Shown: in pieces, positions 1 through 9,119 of the stretch | How positions within the stretch are numbered: position 1 is the first letter of the stretch | Layout: every line of letters starts with the position of its first letter | Assembly: GCA_030428705.1 (NCBI GenBank) | Contig: JAUIDI010000012.1 | Location: 1 to 63,936, forward strand | Direction of reading: 5' to 3' | Source of the DNA: Bacteroidia bacterium | GTDB taxonomy: Bacteria > Bacteroidota > Bacteroidia > Flavobacteriales > Flavobacteriaceae | DNA length: 63,936 nt | Notes under the pieces: model-generated | What the model was told of the DNA's origin: nothing | The model's input: only the letters and a program-made list of their open reading frames with translations | Database searches by the model: none | Made by a program: the position numbers and the translations under genes

Positions 1-1829
1 CTTTAAAACTGAGTAAGTCAGTAGAATATTTGCATGGCGAGTGTAAATCTTATTTTGTCTTGGGCAATTACCATTCAGATCATGGTGAAAGCACGAAAGC
101 CATTGAATATTTTAAAAAGGCGTTGGCATTGGCAACAAAAATCAACGATAAAAGTTTCGCCGTGCGCCTTCAAAATGATCTTTCAAGTGAATACGCATAT
201 AATGGTAATTACTCCAAGGCATTGAACGGCTATCTCGTCAGTATTGAAAAAGCTGACGAAATCAACGACCTTAAAATGCTGTCAATAATAAATGAGAACA
301 TTGCCAATCTCTATGCTTCTCAAAAAGATTATACACAGGCACTCGAGTTCTACAAAAAAGTCAAAAAAATCAATACTGAAATCGGTGATGAAGTAATCAT
401 GGCCGAAACTATGAGCAATATGGCATCGGTCTACGCCGATATGAATGAACTTGAATATGCCATGTACAATATCAACTCCAGTATTTCAGCGTTCGAAAAG
501 CACGAAGTTACCGATTGGCTCGCTTTTGCATATGAAGTGAAAGGAAAGATATATCTTAAAGAAGACAAATTCAAGTGGGCGTTGTTTTGGTATCGTCAAA
601 GTGAAATGTTGCATACAAAAATACAAGATGAAAGAGGGCAAATCGATCTCTACAATGGAATGGCAGAAGCCTATCTAGGCCAAGGAAAGGACAGTATTTC
701 AAAAGATTATGCCCTTAAGGCCTTTACCATCTCCAGTAAGCTGAATTTTAAGGAAGGAACTCAAAAATGTGCCAGTACTTTATATAGGATCAGCAAGAAG
801 CATAACGACTTCGAAACGGCCTTGGCCTATCACGAACTCTACAAAAAATTATCGGATACACTTTCAAGAAACGAGAACAAGAAGAGCTTGACCATGTTGA
901 AGACCAAGCTGAAATATGATAAGCAAAAACAAGATTTGATTTTTGAGAATGAAAAAGCATTAGCGAAACAAAAAAACTATGTTTATGCCGCTCTTGGCAT
1001 ATTGACCATTTTTTTGATAGTTACTTTCTTGATAAGAAGAAATGAACATCTTCAAAAAAAGTTGAACGTCGAACTAAAATCCAATCAGGAAGAACTTGAA
1101 AGGAGTGAACACAAACTTAGGGAACTGAACGACACCAAAGACAAATTGTTCTCCATTATCGGCCATGACCTTAGAGGTCCCATTGGTGCCTTTCAAGGTT
1201 TGTTAAAGCTATATAAAGACGGGGAAGTTAATCAAAAGGAATTTCTAAGTTTTATACCAAAATTAGGTGCCGATTTAGATCATATTTCTTTTACGCTAAA
1301 CAATCTGTTGACTTGGGGGCAATCGCAAATGAATGGTGCAATTACAAAACCAGCTGTCATTTCCCTGGATAACCTAGTTACTGACAACATTAAATTATTA
1401 TCGGAAATAGCGACGAACAAATCGATAAAAATAGTAAGTCGTGTTTCTGAAAACACTTTGGCTTGGTCCGACGGAAATCAAATCGATATCGTAATCAGAA
1501 ACCTAATGAGCAATGCCTTGAAGTTTACACCTGAAAATGGAATGATAACAATAGGCGCCTCCGAGAAAACCAATCATTGGGAGATTTATGTCAGGGATAC
1601 CGGTGTGGGCATGGATCGCGAGACACAAGCGAAAATTTTTGCCGAGAACTCGAACCACACTACTTACGGAACCAATAATGAGAAAGGGACAGGTCTTGGG
1701 CTTTCATTGTGCAAGGAAATGGTCGAGAAGAACAATGGAACGATTTGGGTTGACAGTATTCCAAGAAAAGGGTCTTCTTTTTATTTTACCTTGCCCAAAG
1801 CCAAAAACGAATATCAAAAAACGGCCTAG
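1..1829 (+). CDS. TPR-containing sensor histidine kinase (5' end outside window)
   Basis: Membrane-bound two-component sensor kinase. The reading frame is open to the window edge, so the true start lies upstream; the first possible start inside is a TTG at 30. Counting from there, residues 1-285 are tetratricopeptide repeats, presumably the sensory part, then comes one membrane segment (about 316-333), a short coiled coil, a HisKA domain with the phospho-acceptor His near residue 379 (HDLRGP) and an HATPase domain with an N box (NLMSNALKF), G1 box DTGVGM (about 523) and G2 box GTGLGL. This architecture is common in Bacteroidetes. No response regulator gene is adjacent, so the partner is elsewhere or upstream. 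Its stop overlaps the convergent bshB1 stop by 4 bp. Confidence 0.9.
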   Translation, partial: LKLSKSVEYLHGECKSYFVLGNYHSDHGESTKAIEYFKKALALATKINDKSFAVRLQNDLSSEYAYNGNYSKALNGYLVSIEKADEINDLKMLSIINENIANLYASQKDYTQALEFYKKVKKINTEIGDEVIMAETMSNMASVYADMNELEYAMYNINSSISAFEKHEVTDWLAFAYEVKGKIYLKEDKFKWALFWYRQSEMLHTKIQDERGQIDLYNGMAEAYLGQGKDSISKDYALKAFTISSKLNFKEGTQKCASTLYRISKKHNDFETALAYHELYKKLSDTLSRNENKKSLTMLKTKLKYDKQKQDLIFENEKALAKQKNYVYAALGILTIFLIVTFLIRRNEHLQKKLNVELKSNQEELERSEHKLRELNDTKDKLFSIIGHDLRGPIGAFQGLLKLYKDGEVNQKEFLSFIPKLGADLDHISFTLNNLLTWGQSQMNGAITKPAVISLDNLVTDNIKLLSEIATNKSIKIVSRVSENTLAWSDGNQIDIVIRNLMSNALKFTPENGMITIGASEKTNHWEIYVRDTGVGMDRETQAKIFAENSNHTTYGTNNEKGTGLGLSLCKEMVEKNNGTIWVDSIPRKGSSFYFTLPKAKNEYQKTA

Positions 1830-2548
1830 ATCAAGTTGTACATGCTGGTAACGGCCACAGGTCGCTCAACCGTAAAACCTTCGGCATGGTCCGTACCGAT
1901 GAGCCTGCCCAAATCCCTAGCCCTGTATTCCACACTATCCGTAAAATTTTTACTACTAATCGGAGTTTGGGGTTCTTTGCTCGAGGGATCATAAAACTGT
2001 GTGGAATAGGCATGTATTGCCTCAATCTTTTTTTCGATAAAACCCGACACATCCACAACGAAATCGGGTTTCAAGTTTTTCCATTGTATATAGTGGTACA
2101 CTTGCTTAGGTCTCCAGGGATCCTGCCATTTATCGTCACCTTCAAATTTAGAGTCGATCTTTACCAGTCCACTTAGAAAACAGGCATCACTGACTAATTT
2201 GCTTCCTTTGGCATGGTCGATATGACGATCTTCAACGGCATTGCACAATACAATTTCAGGTCTATGTTTTCTTAATATTCTGATTATCGGCATTTGGTGA
2301 TCTCGATCGTTGATGAAAAACCCATCGGCGAATTCAAGGTTTTCGCGTACCGAAACTCCAAGGATCTTCGCTGCTTCCGCTGCTTCGGCATCCCTTATAG
2401 CTGCAGTCCCCCTTGTTCCCAATTCGCCCCTCGTCAAATCGATGATTCCGACTTTTTTGCCAGCTGCAACTTCTTTGGCAATCGTAGCGCCGGCACCTAG
2501 CTCGGCATCGTCGGGATGCGACCCAAATACCAATATGTCTAACTTCAT
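1826..2548 (-). CDS. bshB1: Bacillithiol biosynthesis deacetylase BshB1
   Basis: Zinc-dependent PIG-L family deacetylase of 240 aa that removes the acetyl group from GlcNAc-malate to give GlcN-malate in bacillithiol synthesis, in the cytoplasm. The zinc motif HPDDAE sits at residues 11-16, directly after the first beta strand, and a second metal-ligand segment HIDH is at 109-112. Length and the TRGELGTRG segment fit BshB1 rather than generic PIG-L proteins. It is transcribed behind the trans-sulfuration gene, 27 bp downstream of it, which fits linked thiol metabolism. It ends convergently on the sensor kinase. Confidence 0.9.
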   Translation of the reverse strand: MKLDILVFGSHPDDAELGAGATIAKEVAAGKKVGIIDLTRGELGTRGTAAIRDAEAAEAAKILGVSVRENLEFADGFFINDRDHQMPIIRILRKHRPEIVLCNAVEDRHIDHAKGSKLVSDACFLSGLVKIDSKFEGDDKWQDPWRPKQVYHYIQWKNLKPDFVVDVSGFIEKKIEAIHAYSTQFYDPSSKEPQTPISSKNFTDSVEYRARDLGRLIGTDHAEGFTVERPVAVTSMYNLI

Positions 2549-2575
2549 TTATTCCTGGTTAAGTTCAGCAATTAA

Positions 2576-3748
2576 TTAATGTACGGTTACTTGACTCGAT
2601 TTAACGATCGCCAATGCTTGTTCAATATCCGAAATAAGGTCTTCAGGTTCCTCGATGCCCACGGAAAAACGGACCAAACCATCTGAAATACCCCTATTTT
2701 TACGTTCTTCTGCCCCTAAAAGTGCATGTGATGTCTGTGCCGGGGAAAGTACCGTACTTTCAACACCGGCCAAACTCATGGAGGCCTTTATCAGTCGAAG
2801 TGATTTCTGGAATAATCCAGCATCGAGTCCTGCATTGAGCTCGAAAGACATCATTCCTCCAAAGCCTGTCATTTGTGACTTTGCAATTTTATAATCAGGA
2901 TGGCTTTGCAATCCTGGATAGTAAACCGCATTGATATCTTCGTGGACGTGAAGATATTCTGCCATTTTTTGCGCATTTTCGTTTTGTGCCTTTACACGGA
3001 TTCCCATTGTCTTGATACTTCTTTCTAGTAACCATACCGTATAATCGCTAAGGCTGCCTCCAAGATTTTTGGCCAAATGGAATATCCGTTCCAAATTTTC
3101 AGCCGAGCAAGCGACGGCACCCGCGCACATATCGGAATGTCCTCCCATATATTTGGTAGCGCTGTGTATGATAACATCGATGCCAAAATTGGCCGGAACC
3201 TGATTTACAGGACTCGCAAAAGTATTATCGATCATTGAAATAAGTCCGTACTTTTTAGCAAGTCGGGAAACCATTCTCAAATCGGTAATCTTCAACAAAG
3301 GATTCGAAGGTGTTTCGACATATATGACCTTAGTGTTCGATTTTATTAATCTTTCAAAATCGGTCTCAGTAAGACCACCTGTAAAGGAATATTCAATTCC
3401 AAATTTATCGAATTGTTCAACGACCAGGTTATAAGTTCCTCCGTAAATATCCCCCTGTAGTAAAATATGGTCACCTGCTTGCAGAAAGGCCAATACCGCA
3501 GTGCTGATTGCCGCCATACCGCTTCCGAAAATCATGGCCGATCCGGTGTTTTCGAGCGCGGCAATCTTCTTTGACAGCGCCTCTTGGTTGGGTGTGTTAA
3601 AATATCTAGGGTATCTTTTGAGATCAACGTCTTGAAACGCATAGGACGAGCTCATATACAGAGGAGATATGGCACCTCTGAACTGCGTGTCTTCCACTTC
3701 CCCAACATGGGTGCAAATTGTATTTAGACCTTTGTTATTATTTTCCAT
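2576..3748 (-). CDS. Trans-sulfuration PLP enzyme (cystathionine gamma-synthase/lyase family)
   Basis: Cys/Met metabolism PLP-dependent enzyme of 390 aa, usual family length. The Schiff-base lysine is K199 in SATKYMGGH and the cofactor-nitrogen aspartate is D174 in DNTFASP; the family's N-terminal YPRY/TPNQ substrate segment is at 46-55. The family interconverts cystathionine, homoserine esters, cysteine and homocysteine. Gamma-synthase, gamma-lyase and O-succinylhomoserine sulfhydrylase cannot be separated from the sequence alone. Position just upstream of bshB1 suggests a link to cysteine supply for bacillithiol. Start is the ATG at 3748. Confidence 0.85.
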   Translation of the reverse strand: MENNNKGLNTICTHVGEVEDTQFRGAISPLYMSSSYAFQDVDLKRYPRYFNTPNQEALSKKIAALENTGSAMIFGSGMAAISTAVLAFLQAGDHILLQGDIYGGTYNLVVEQFDKFGIEYSFTGGLTETDFERLIKSNTKVIYVETPSNPLLKITDLRMVSRLAKKYGLISMIDNTFASPVNQVPANFGIDVIIHSATKYMGGHSDMCAGAVACSAENLERIFHLAKNLGGSLSDYTVWLLERSIKTMGIRVKAQNENAQKMAEYLHVHEDINAVYYPGLQSHPDYKIAKSQMTGFGGMMSFELNAGLDAGLFQKSLRLIKASMSLAGVESTVLSPAQTSHALLGAEERKNRGISDGLVRFSVGIEEPEDLISDIEQALAIVKSSQVTVH

Positions 3749-3865
3749 TGACCGTTAGGTTATTGCGTATCTCTTAGTTCTTTTATGTTGGTGAATTTAC
3801 GAATAACTTCGACCTTATAACAATTCATTTGCCCTAAGTGTTAAGTCAAAAATTTGAAAAAAGTT

Positions 3866-6598
3866 TTATTCCACGACATCATACGAAATTTCACTACGCC
3901 CAATACCCTCTTGTGTAATACCAACACCCTCACAAATTATCAATACCTCCCCAGTAATGTCTCCGTTATAAAACTTGACTATGGCTTTTCCTTCATCATC
4001 TGTTCTGATATCAGGTTGCCAATGAATCAATCTTCTTAGGTCTGGAGTTTCAGCATCCTTATCCGGATTATCATATGCCGGACTGTAAAATTCTCTTTTT
4101 GGGGAAAATTCAGGTATTGAGGCTTTTATTAGTCTGCTTTTTTTTGGAAACGCACCGTACAGACCTTTACCAGAATAGGTATAAATAGCCAAAATTGCCG
4201 GAACTGGAGGAGGTGGGGATCCGCCCCTAGCCCTGGGAAAAACCTCATAGAGATACCTATTGGCGGTAACCCTTCTTTTTAAAATCTCGACGCTCTTTAC
4301 AGCTTCAATAGGGATATCGGGTATTAGGTAATAATCATCGATTACCACAGGTTCGCCATCGATTAAAACAAAGGTAAAGTCTGCCCCGTGAACGTTTGCA
4401 TACAAAAAATTTGGTATTCCGCCTGCTTGCTTTATCGACAATTCCTCAGAATAATTGAACAGCAACCATCTGAAGAGCTTGTCGGTCCAACTTTTTTCTT
4501 TGGCAAGCAGTTCTTTGTTGTCAATGACTACGTCGGGCATACCGTGTCTCTCTTTCATCTGTTCCCTTTCGGGTGTTAAAATATAATCGCTGACCACTAC
4601 TTCATTCAATGCGATAGTATTTGGCAAAAGATAGGGGTCTGTAGTAATATCACTTGCTATTCTCTCTTTAACAGTTTTTTTAATCGTACTATCAACCGGA
4701 ACAATTATTTTCTCGAATTCATAATCGATTTCAGGTATTTCTCTTCTTGTTATGTCAATTTTCAAATTCACATTCTTCTTAGTTGAGGATTTAGGTTCTA
4801 TCACAAACTTTTTGCCCTCACCGTAGCTTTCCTCTAGTTCAAAATTAAAATACCCGGTACTGTCTATCTTTTGCTGATAGACAATCGGGTTTTTTCCGAA
4901 TGTCATAAGCGTTAAGTCAATTTCTTCAACTTCATGTCCTTTCCTCCGTTTTCGTTTTTGCCACCCGTCAATATGACCTGATAGTGTTAGACCTTTTTCA
5001 GGTAGAAATATTTTTATCTTTTGAGGTTCATCATATTTATAATTGCTCCAGCCTTGCGTCAACATCAAATAATCCAAATCTTTTAGGTTGTTTTCATTAT
5101 CAAAATAATACGCCGGGTTCTCAATATCACCTTTAATGTCAGACTCTAATAAAAAATAAGAGAGAATACTGCTTTTTGAAAGATTGGTCTTTTCAAAATA
5201 TTCTTTATCCACGGCCATTAAGGATATTGAAGATGCTACAGGTTCATTTTCCTTCATGGATTTTAAACGGACTACGACGCTATCCCGAGTTTCATATTCG
5301 GTTTTGCCAATTTCAATATCGATATTCAAGTTAGTTTTTGGACTATTATTGAAAAAATGACGTGCTGTCCTAGGCAAATAGTTTGAATCGTACATTGTTG
5401 CACCTATTATTCCATTCGGCATCAATTCGCCTCCAATGGGGTATCTAAATTCTCCATCTTTCATCAGTGCCCGAAGTAGATAAATATCTTTACCACGATG
5501 ATAAAGCTTTATGTGTACACTGTCGGTTACTCTCGGCCTAGCTTCTAAAACCAACACTTTTGAAGACAATCTATCTACAACTTGCATGACCGTACCTTGG
5601 CTTTTTGCAGTTGGAATGGGGTATTTATGGACAATACCGTTTTTTCCCTTCACCAGTCCAAAATAATCTTTGCCTTCCTCAGGTAGCAGTTCTATTTTAC
5701 CCATACCGAGGTCATTACTTTTAAAGGATGACAGTTCATTCTCATGCTGATCCACGATCACACCAAATACATTTTCACCTTTGCCATTGATATTCAAATA
5801 TTTGAACCCCAGGGTACTTTTAATACCATTTACCAATTCACCACCCTCAGGAAAAAACTCCAAAGATCCTTGAGTCTCATCCAAAACAATGGATTTCGAA
5901 TAACTTTTATTCATGGTTTTAAGCCTAAAACCCAACATTTTGACATCATCGTTCAGAGCATATTCGATGTGTGCGGAATGGTTCTTTTCTTGCCTGACCT
6001 CAATGGAGTCGGCTCCGTCTAACCAGTCAAGAAAAAGCATTGCCTTACCCCTATGCAGACTGTCAAGTTCCATTGGAAATATTCGGGACGATACAACCAC
6101 TTTTTGGCCATCGGTGTCTTTTAATATGGAAATATCCCTAACCGGGTCAACTTTATCCTCAGGTTTTTGAAACTTGAAAATATTCACATAAGTGGAAAAC
6201 ATGAACTTGTCATCAAAATTCTTGTTCCATTCCGTATAGGCGCGAATGAGATATTTGCCCTCGGAATAATTGGAATGAAGTTGGAAAAAACTTTCGGCAA
6301 TACCATTATCCAATTTCAACAATTTACTATCTATTATTTGTTTTTCGGTAGGTTCTATCAATTCTACATGCAGCACCCCACTTATTCCCGATAAGGAAAG
6401 ATCATAAGCGTTAGAAACCACGGCCTTGAACCAAATGACCTCCTCGGTATTGAATGTGGTGGCGCTAAGCTGCAGATATACCTTCTCGGCATCTATGGCG
6501 TTGGAGGGTGAATCGATATCGGTCTCGAACCTACCTTGGGCACTACCACAAATAGCAATCAAAAGAAAGCATATATTGTAATAATGACGAACCAGCAT
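3866..6598 (-). CDS. Secreted macroglobulin-MG2-like protein with TonB-plug-like domain
   Basis: Predicted exported protein of 910 aa with an N-terminal signal peptide ending near AQG (residue 22). The first 130 residues resemble an alpha-2-macroglobulin MG2 domain (long beta strands, YLIRAYTEW near the end). Residues about 655-775 hold a TonB-dependent receptor plug-like region (FVLIDGEP, then AVKSVEILKR), and the last 60 residues form another beta domain. There is no beta-barrel, so it is not itself a receptor. Such MG2-plus-plug proteins recur in Bacteroidetes with unknown function; a surface-exposed or periplasmic scaffold is an inference. It is transcribed alone, opposite to the lipoprotein at 8329. 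Confidence 0.7.
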   Translation of the reverse strand: MLVRHYYNICFLLIAICGSAQGRFETDIDSPSNAIDAEKVYLQLSATTFNTEEVIWFKAVVSNAYDLSLSGISGVLHVELIEPTEKQIIDSKLLKLDNGIAESFFQLHSNYSEGKYLIRAYTEWNKNFDDKFMFSTYVNIFKFQKPEDKVDPVRDISILKDTDGQKVVVSSRIFPMELDSLHRGKAMLFLDWLDGADSIEVRQEKNHSAHIEYALNDDVKMLGFRLKTMNKSYSKSIVLDETQGSLEFFPEGGELVNGIKSTLGFKYLNINGKGENVFGVIVDQHENELSSFKSNDLGMGKIELLPEEGKDYFGLVKGKNGIVHKYPIPTAKSQGTVMQVVDRLSSKVLVLEARPRVTDSVHIKLYHRGKDIYLLRALMKDGEFRYPIGGELMPNGIIGATMYDSNYLPRTARHFFNNSPKTNLNIDIEIGKTEYETRDSVVVRLKSMKENEPVASSISLMAVDKEYFEKTNLSKSSILSYFLLESDIKGDIENPAYYFDNENNLKDLDYLMLTQGWSNYKYDEPQKIKIFLPEKGLTLSGHIDGWQKRKRRKGHEVEEIDLTLMTFGKNPIVYQQKIDSTGYFNFELEESYGEGKKFVIEPKSSTKKNVNLKIDITRREIPEIDYEFEKIIVPVDSTIKKTVKERIASDITTDPYLLPNTIALNEVVVSDYILTPEREQMKERHGMPDVVIDNKELLAKEKSWTDKLFRWLLFNYSEELSIKQAGGIPNFLYANVHGADFTFVLIDGEPVVIDDYYLIPDIPIEAVKSVEILKRRVTANRYLYEVFPRARGGSPPPPVPAILAIYTYSGKGLYGAFPKKSRLIKASIPEFSPKREFYSPAYDNPDKDAETPDLRRLIHWQPDIRTDDEGKAIVKFYNGDITGEVLIICEGVGITQEGIGRSEISYDVVE

Positions 6599-6640
6599 AT
6601 TTCAGGAAATGAAAAGAAAGTTACAAAAGTTTGCCAAACA

Positions 6641-8050
6641 TCAAACCTGAACCTTTTTCCAGTTTCCCTTTCGAAACCATACCATGGCAATAATGGCCAA
6701 TAATACTTCGGCTAAAGTAATGGCCATAAAGACTCCCATCGCGCCCAAATTAAAAGTTATGGCGGCCAGATAGGCAAAAGGCAATTGAAACAACCAAAAA
6801 GCGAAAAGGTTGATCTTGGTCGGTGTCTGCGTATCACCGGCCCCATTGAAGGCCTGGGTGACCACCATACCATAAGCATAAAAAATGTAGCCCGCGGCGA
6901 TAATCTGTAAACAAAGCCCCCCGTTTGTCACTACAACGGGATTATCATTGAACCAACCGACAATCGTATAGGCAAAAAACAGGTAGATCAACGAGACGAT
7001 TCCCATAAATATGGCATTGTACTTTCCGGTCTTCCACACCGATGTTTCGGCACGGTCGGGTTGCTTGGCCCCAAGGTTCTGTCCGACCAGGGTAGCGGCC
7101 GCATTGCTCATTCCCCATGAAGGCATCAGGGTAAAGAGCATTACCCTAATGGCAATGGTATATCCGGCCAACACTTCGCTTCCGAATTCGGCCATCATCC
7201 TCATAAGAAAAACCCAGCTTGAAGTTCCTATTAAAAATTGGGCGATTCCCCCCAAGGATACTTTTATCAGGTTGAACATTACCTTAATACGAAGGACAAT
7301 ATCATTCAATCCAATCTTGATTCGGCTCCATCCGAAAAACAAAATAGCCAGTTGGAACAGGACCGCCGTACCCCTTCCGATATTGGTCGCAATGGCCGCA
7401 CCCATAACCCCGAATTCAGGGATCGGGCCCCATCCGAAAATAAAAATCGGGTCAAGAATAATGTTGAGGCCGTTAGAAAGAACCAAGGCCCACATGGCGA
7501 TCGAGGCATCCCCGGCCCCCCTGAAAATAGCATTAATCAAAAACAGTAACAAAATCGTAATATTACCGCCAATCAGTAATTGCGTGTAACCGTACCCTTC
7601 GGCAATCAAATCGGGTTCGGCCCCCATGAGTGCTAGAATTTCCTTAGCGAACAGGAATCCGATGATTCCGACCAAAACGGAAACGACTATACCCAATAAA
7701 ATGGCCTGTACGGCCGATTCACGTGCTCCTTTTACGTCCTTCTCCCCTATCCTACGGGCAACGACCGCTGTTGCCGCCATACTCAGCCCAATGGCCACCG
7801 CATAGACCAAGGTGATTACCGACTCCGTAAGGCCAATTGTGGCAACGGCATTTACGCTGACCTGCGATACGTAGGCAATATCGACGATAGCAAAAACACT
7901 TTCCATCATCATTTCCAAAATCATTGGAATCGATAGCATGAAAATGGCCTTTCGAATACTGCCTGAAGTAAATTCGGTTTCCTTACCCGTTACGGCATTG
8001 ATAAAATGTCGCAGTATCTTTCTGAATGTAAGTTTATTTGATGATGTCAT
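6641..8050 (-). CDS. MATE family efflux transporter
   Basis: Multidrug and toxic compound extrusion (MATE) transporter of 469 aa, expected to export cationic or other compounds across the inner membrane using Na+ or H+ gradients. Twelve hydrophobic segments are visible in two related halves; the first begins around SIRKAIFMLSIPMILEMM, with the family's conserved Pro, and the second half begins with the WKTGKYNAIF segment. Residues 1-30 are a hydrophilic N-terminus. It follows the MG2-like gene on the same strand with about 40 bp between, though a shared transcript is not proven. The substrate cannot be predicted. Confidence 0.9.
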   Translation of the reverse strand: MTSSNKLTFRKILRHFINAVTGKETEFTSGSIRKAIFMLSIPMILEMMMESVFAIVDIAYVSQVSVNAVATIGLTESVITLVYAVAIGLSMAATAVVARRIGEKDVKGARESAVQAILLGIVVSVLVGIIGFLFAKEILALMGAEPDLIAEGYGYTQLLIGGNITILLLFLINAIFRGAGDASIAMWALVLSNGLNIILDPIFIFGWGPIPEFGVMGAAIATNIGRGTAVLFQLAILFFGWSRIKIGLNDIVLRIKVMFNLIKVSLGGIAQFLIGTSSWVFLMRMMAEFGSEVLAGYTIAIRVMLFTLMPSWGMSNAAATLVGQNLGAKQPDRAETSVWKTGKYNAIFMGIVSLIYLFFAYTIVGWFNDNPVVVTNGGLCLQIIAAGYIFYAYGMVVTQAFNGAGDTQTPTKINLFAFWLFQLPFAYLAAITFNLGAMGVFMAITLAEVLLAIIAMVWFRKGNWKKVQV

Positions 8051-8328
8051 TATAATCGGAATTATGTTAAACTGAAGAAAAAAGTAGACGTCGCTTTAAA
8101 GCCGAATCAGGTCGATCAGCTAATGGCCCAAGGCACAAAGACATCTATAAAAATCATAATTCCTATAACTTCATGATGCAGCAAATATCGATTTTTTTTC
8201 AATAGACGCAAATAATATTTTAGAAAATGTCTTAAAATCTATTCCGACAGCATCTTATTGCAATACTAAACAAAAGTCATATCCGTTGTAATAAACAGGG
8301 TCATAAGGCCCCTATTCTTTTTGATCCT

Positions 8329-9117
8329 ATGAAAAATTACCGATACCTCCCGTTGCTTTTATTAATCTCGATATCATGTTCCAAAGACACCGAGAAAATC
8401 ACAATAACCGATGATGATGGTAATACACAAACTATTGATCCCACTGCCAATAGAAAATCGGTAGGCGACTCGGCGAATGATCTTCTATCAAGTCAAAATT
8501 CCGATACGTTGTTTTTGGAACTATTCTATGTCGATGGATTAAAGCCAACCGACAACACCATAGCCAATTTTCAATCGTTTCTTGAAAACAGATTAAACAA
8601 ACCCGGAGGGATACAGATGGAATTGAAACAAATCGAATCGCCAGGACAGACGGTTTATTCAATTCAAGACATCAGGGATTTGGAAGACGATATCAGGACC
8701 GCCTATAATGACGATAACAGAATCACAGTCTCGGGTATCTTTATCGATGGCGAATATTCGGAAAATACCGAAAACGGTTCCGTTCTGGGCGTTGCCTATA
8801 GAAATACCTCTTTCGTAATCTTTGAGGAAACCGTTCAAAGTTTCAGCGGTCAACCACTCGCCCCTAGCACGACTGTTTTGGAAACAACGGTACTCGATCA
8901 TGAATTCGGACATCTTTTAGGAATGGTAAATGCGGGAACACCAATGCAGACCGATCACCAAGATACAGAACATGGTAGGCATTGCACGAATGAAGATTGT
9001 TTGATGTATTGGACGGCCGAAACCGGTGAAGGGTTGTTAAATATGATCAGTGGTGGTTCCATACCCACCTTTGACAGTCTATGTCTTGGTGACTTACAAG
9101 CGAATGGTGGTAAATAA
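8329..9117 (+). CDS. Putative zinc metalloprotease lipoprotein
   Basis: Lipoprotein of 262 aa: hydrophobic leader and lipobox SISC with Cys17 as the lipidation site. The putative active site is HEFGHLLG at residues 191-198 (HExxHxxG, as in metzincins), but the third zinc ligand is not at the usual +10 position. The next histidine is H210, after an insertion of several residues. A Cys pair (C219, C224) lies behind, and LMYW could take the place of a Met-turn. The family appears in Flavobacteria as membrane metalloproteases; activity is inferred. It is a single gene, facing convergently into the ccs gene with only 2 bp between stops. Confidence 0.65.
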   Translation: MKNYRYLPLLLLISISCSKDTEKITITDDDGNTQTIDPTANRKSVGDSANDLLSSQNSDTLFLELFYVDGLKPTDNTIANFQSFLENRLNKPGGIQMELKQIESPGQTVYSIQDIRDLEDDIRTAYNDDNRITVSGIFIDGEYSENTENGSVLGVAYRNTSFVIFEETVQSFSGQPLAPSTTVLETTVLDHEFGHLLGMVNAGTPMQTDHQDTEHGRHCTNEDCLMYWTAETGEGLLNMISGGSIPTFDSLCLGDLQANGGK

Positions 9118-9119
9118 AT

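Noticed and set aside
7011-7589. Long plus-strand ORF (192 codons)
   Set aside because: It lies antisense inside the MATE gene, which has clear membrane segments; the opposite frame has no recognisable domain.
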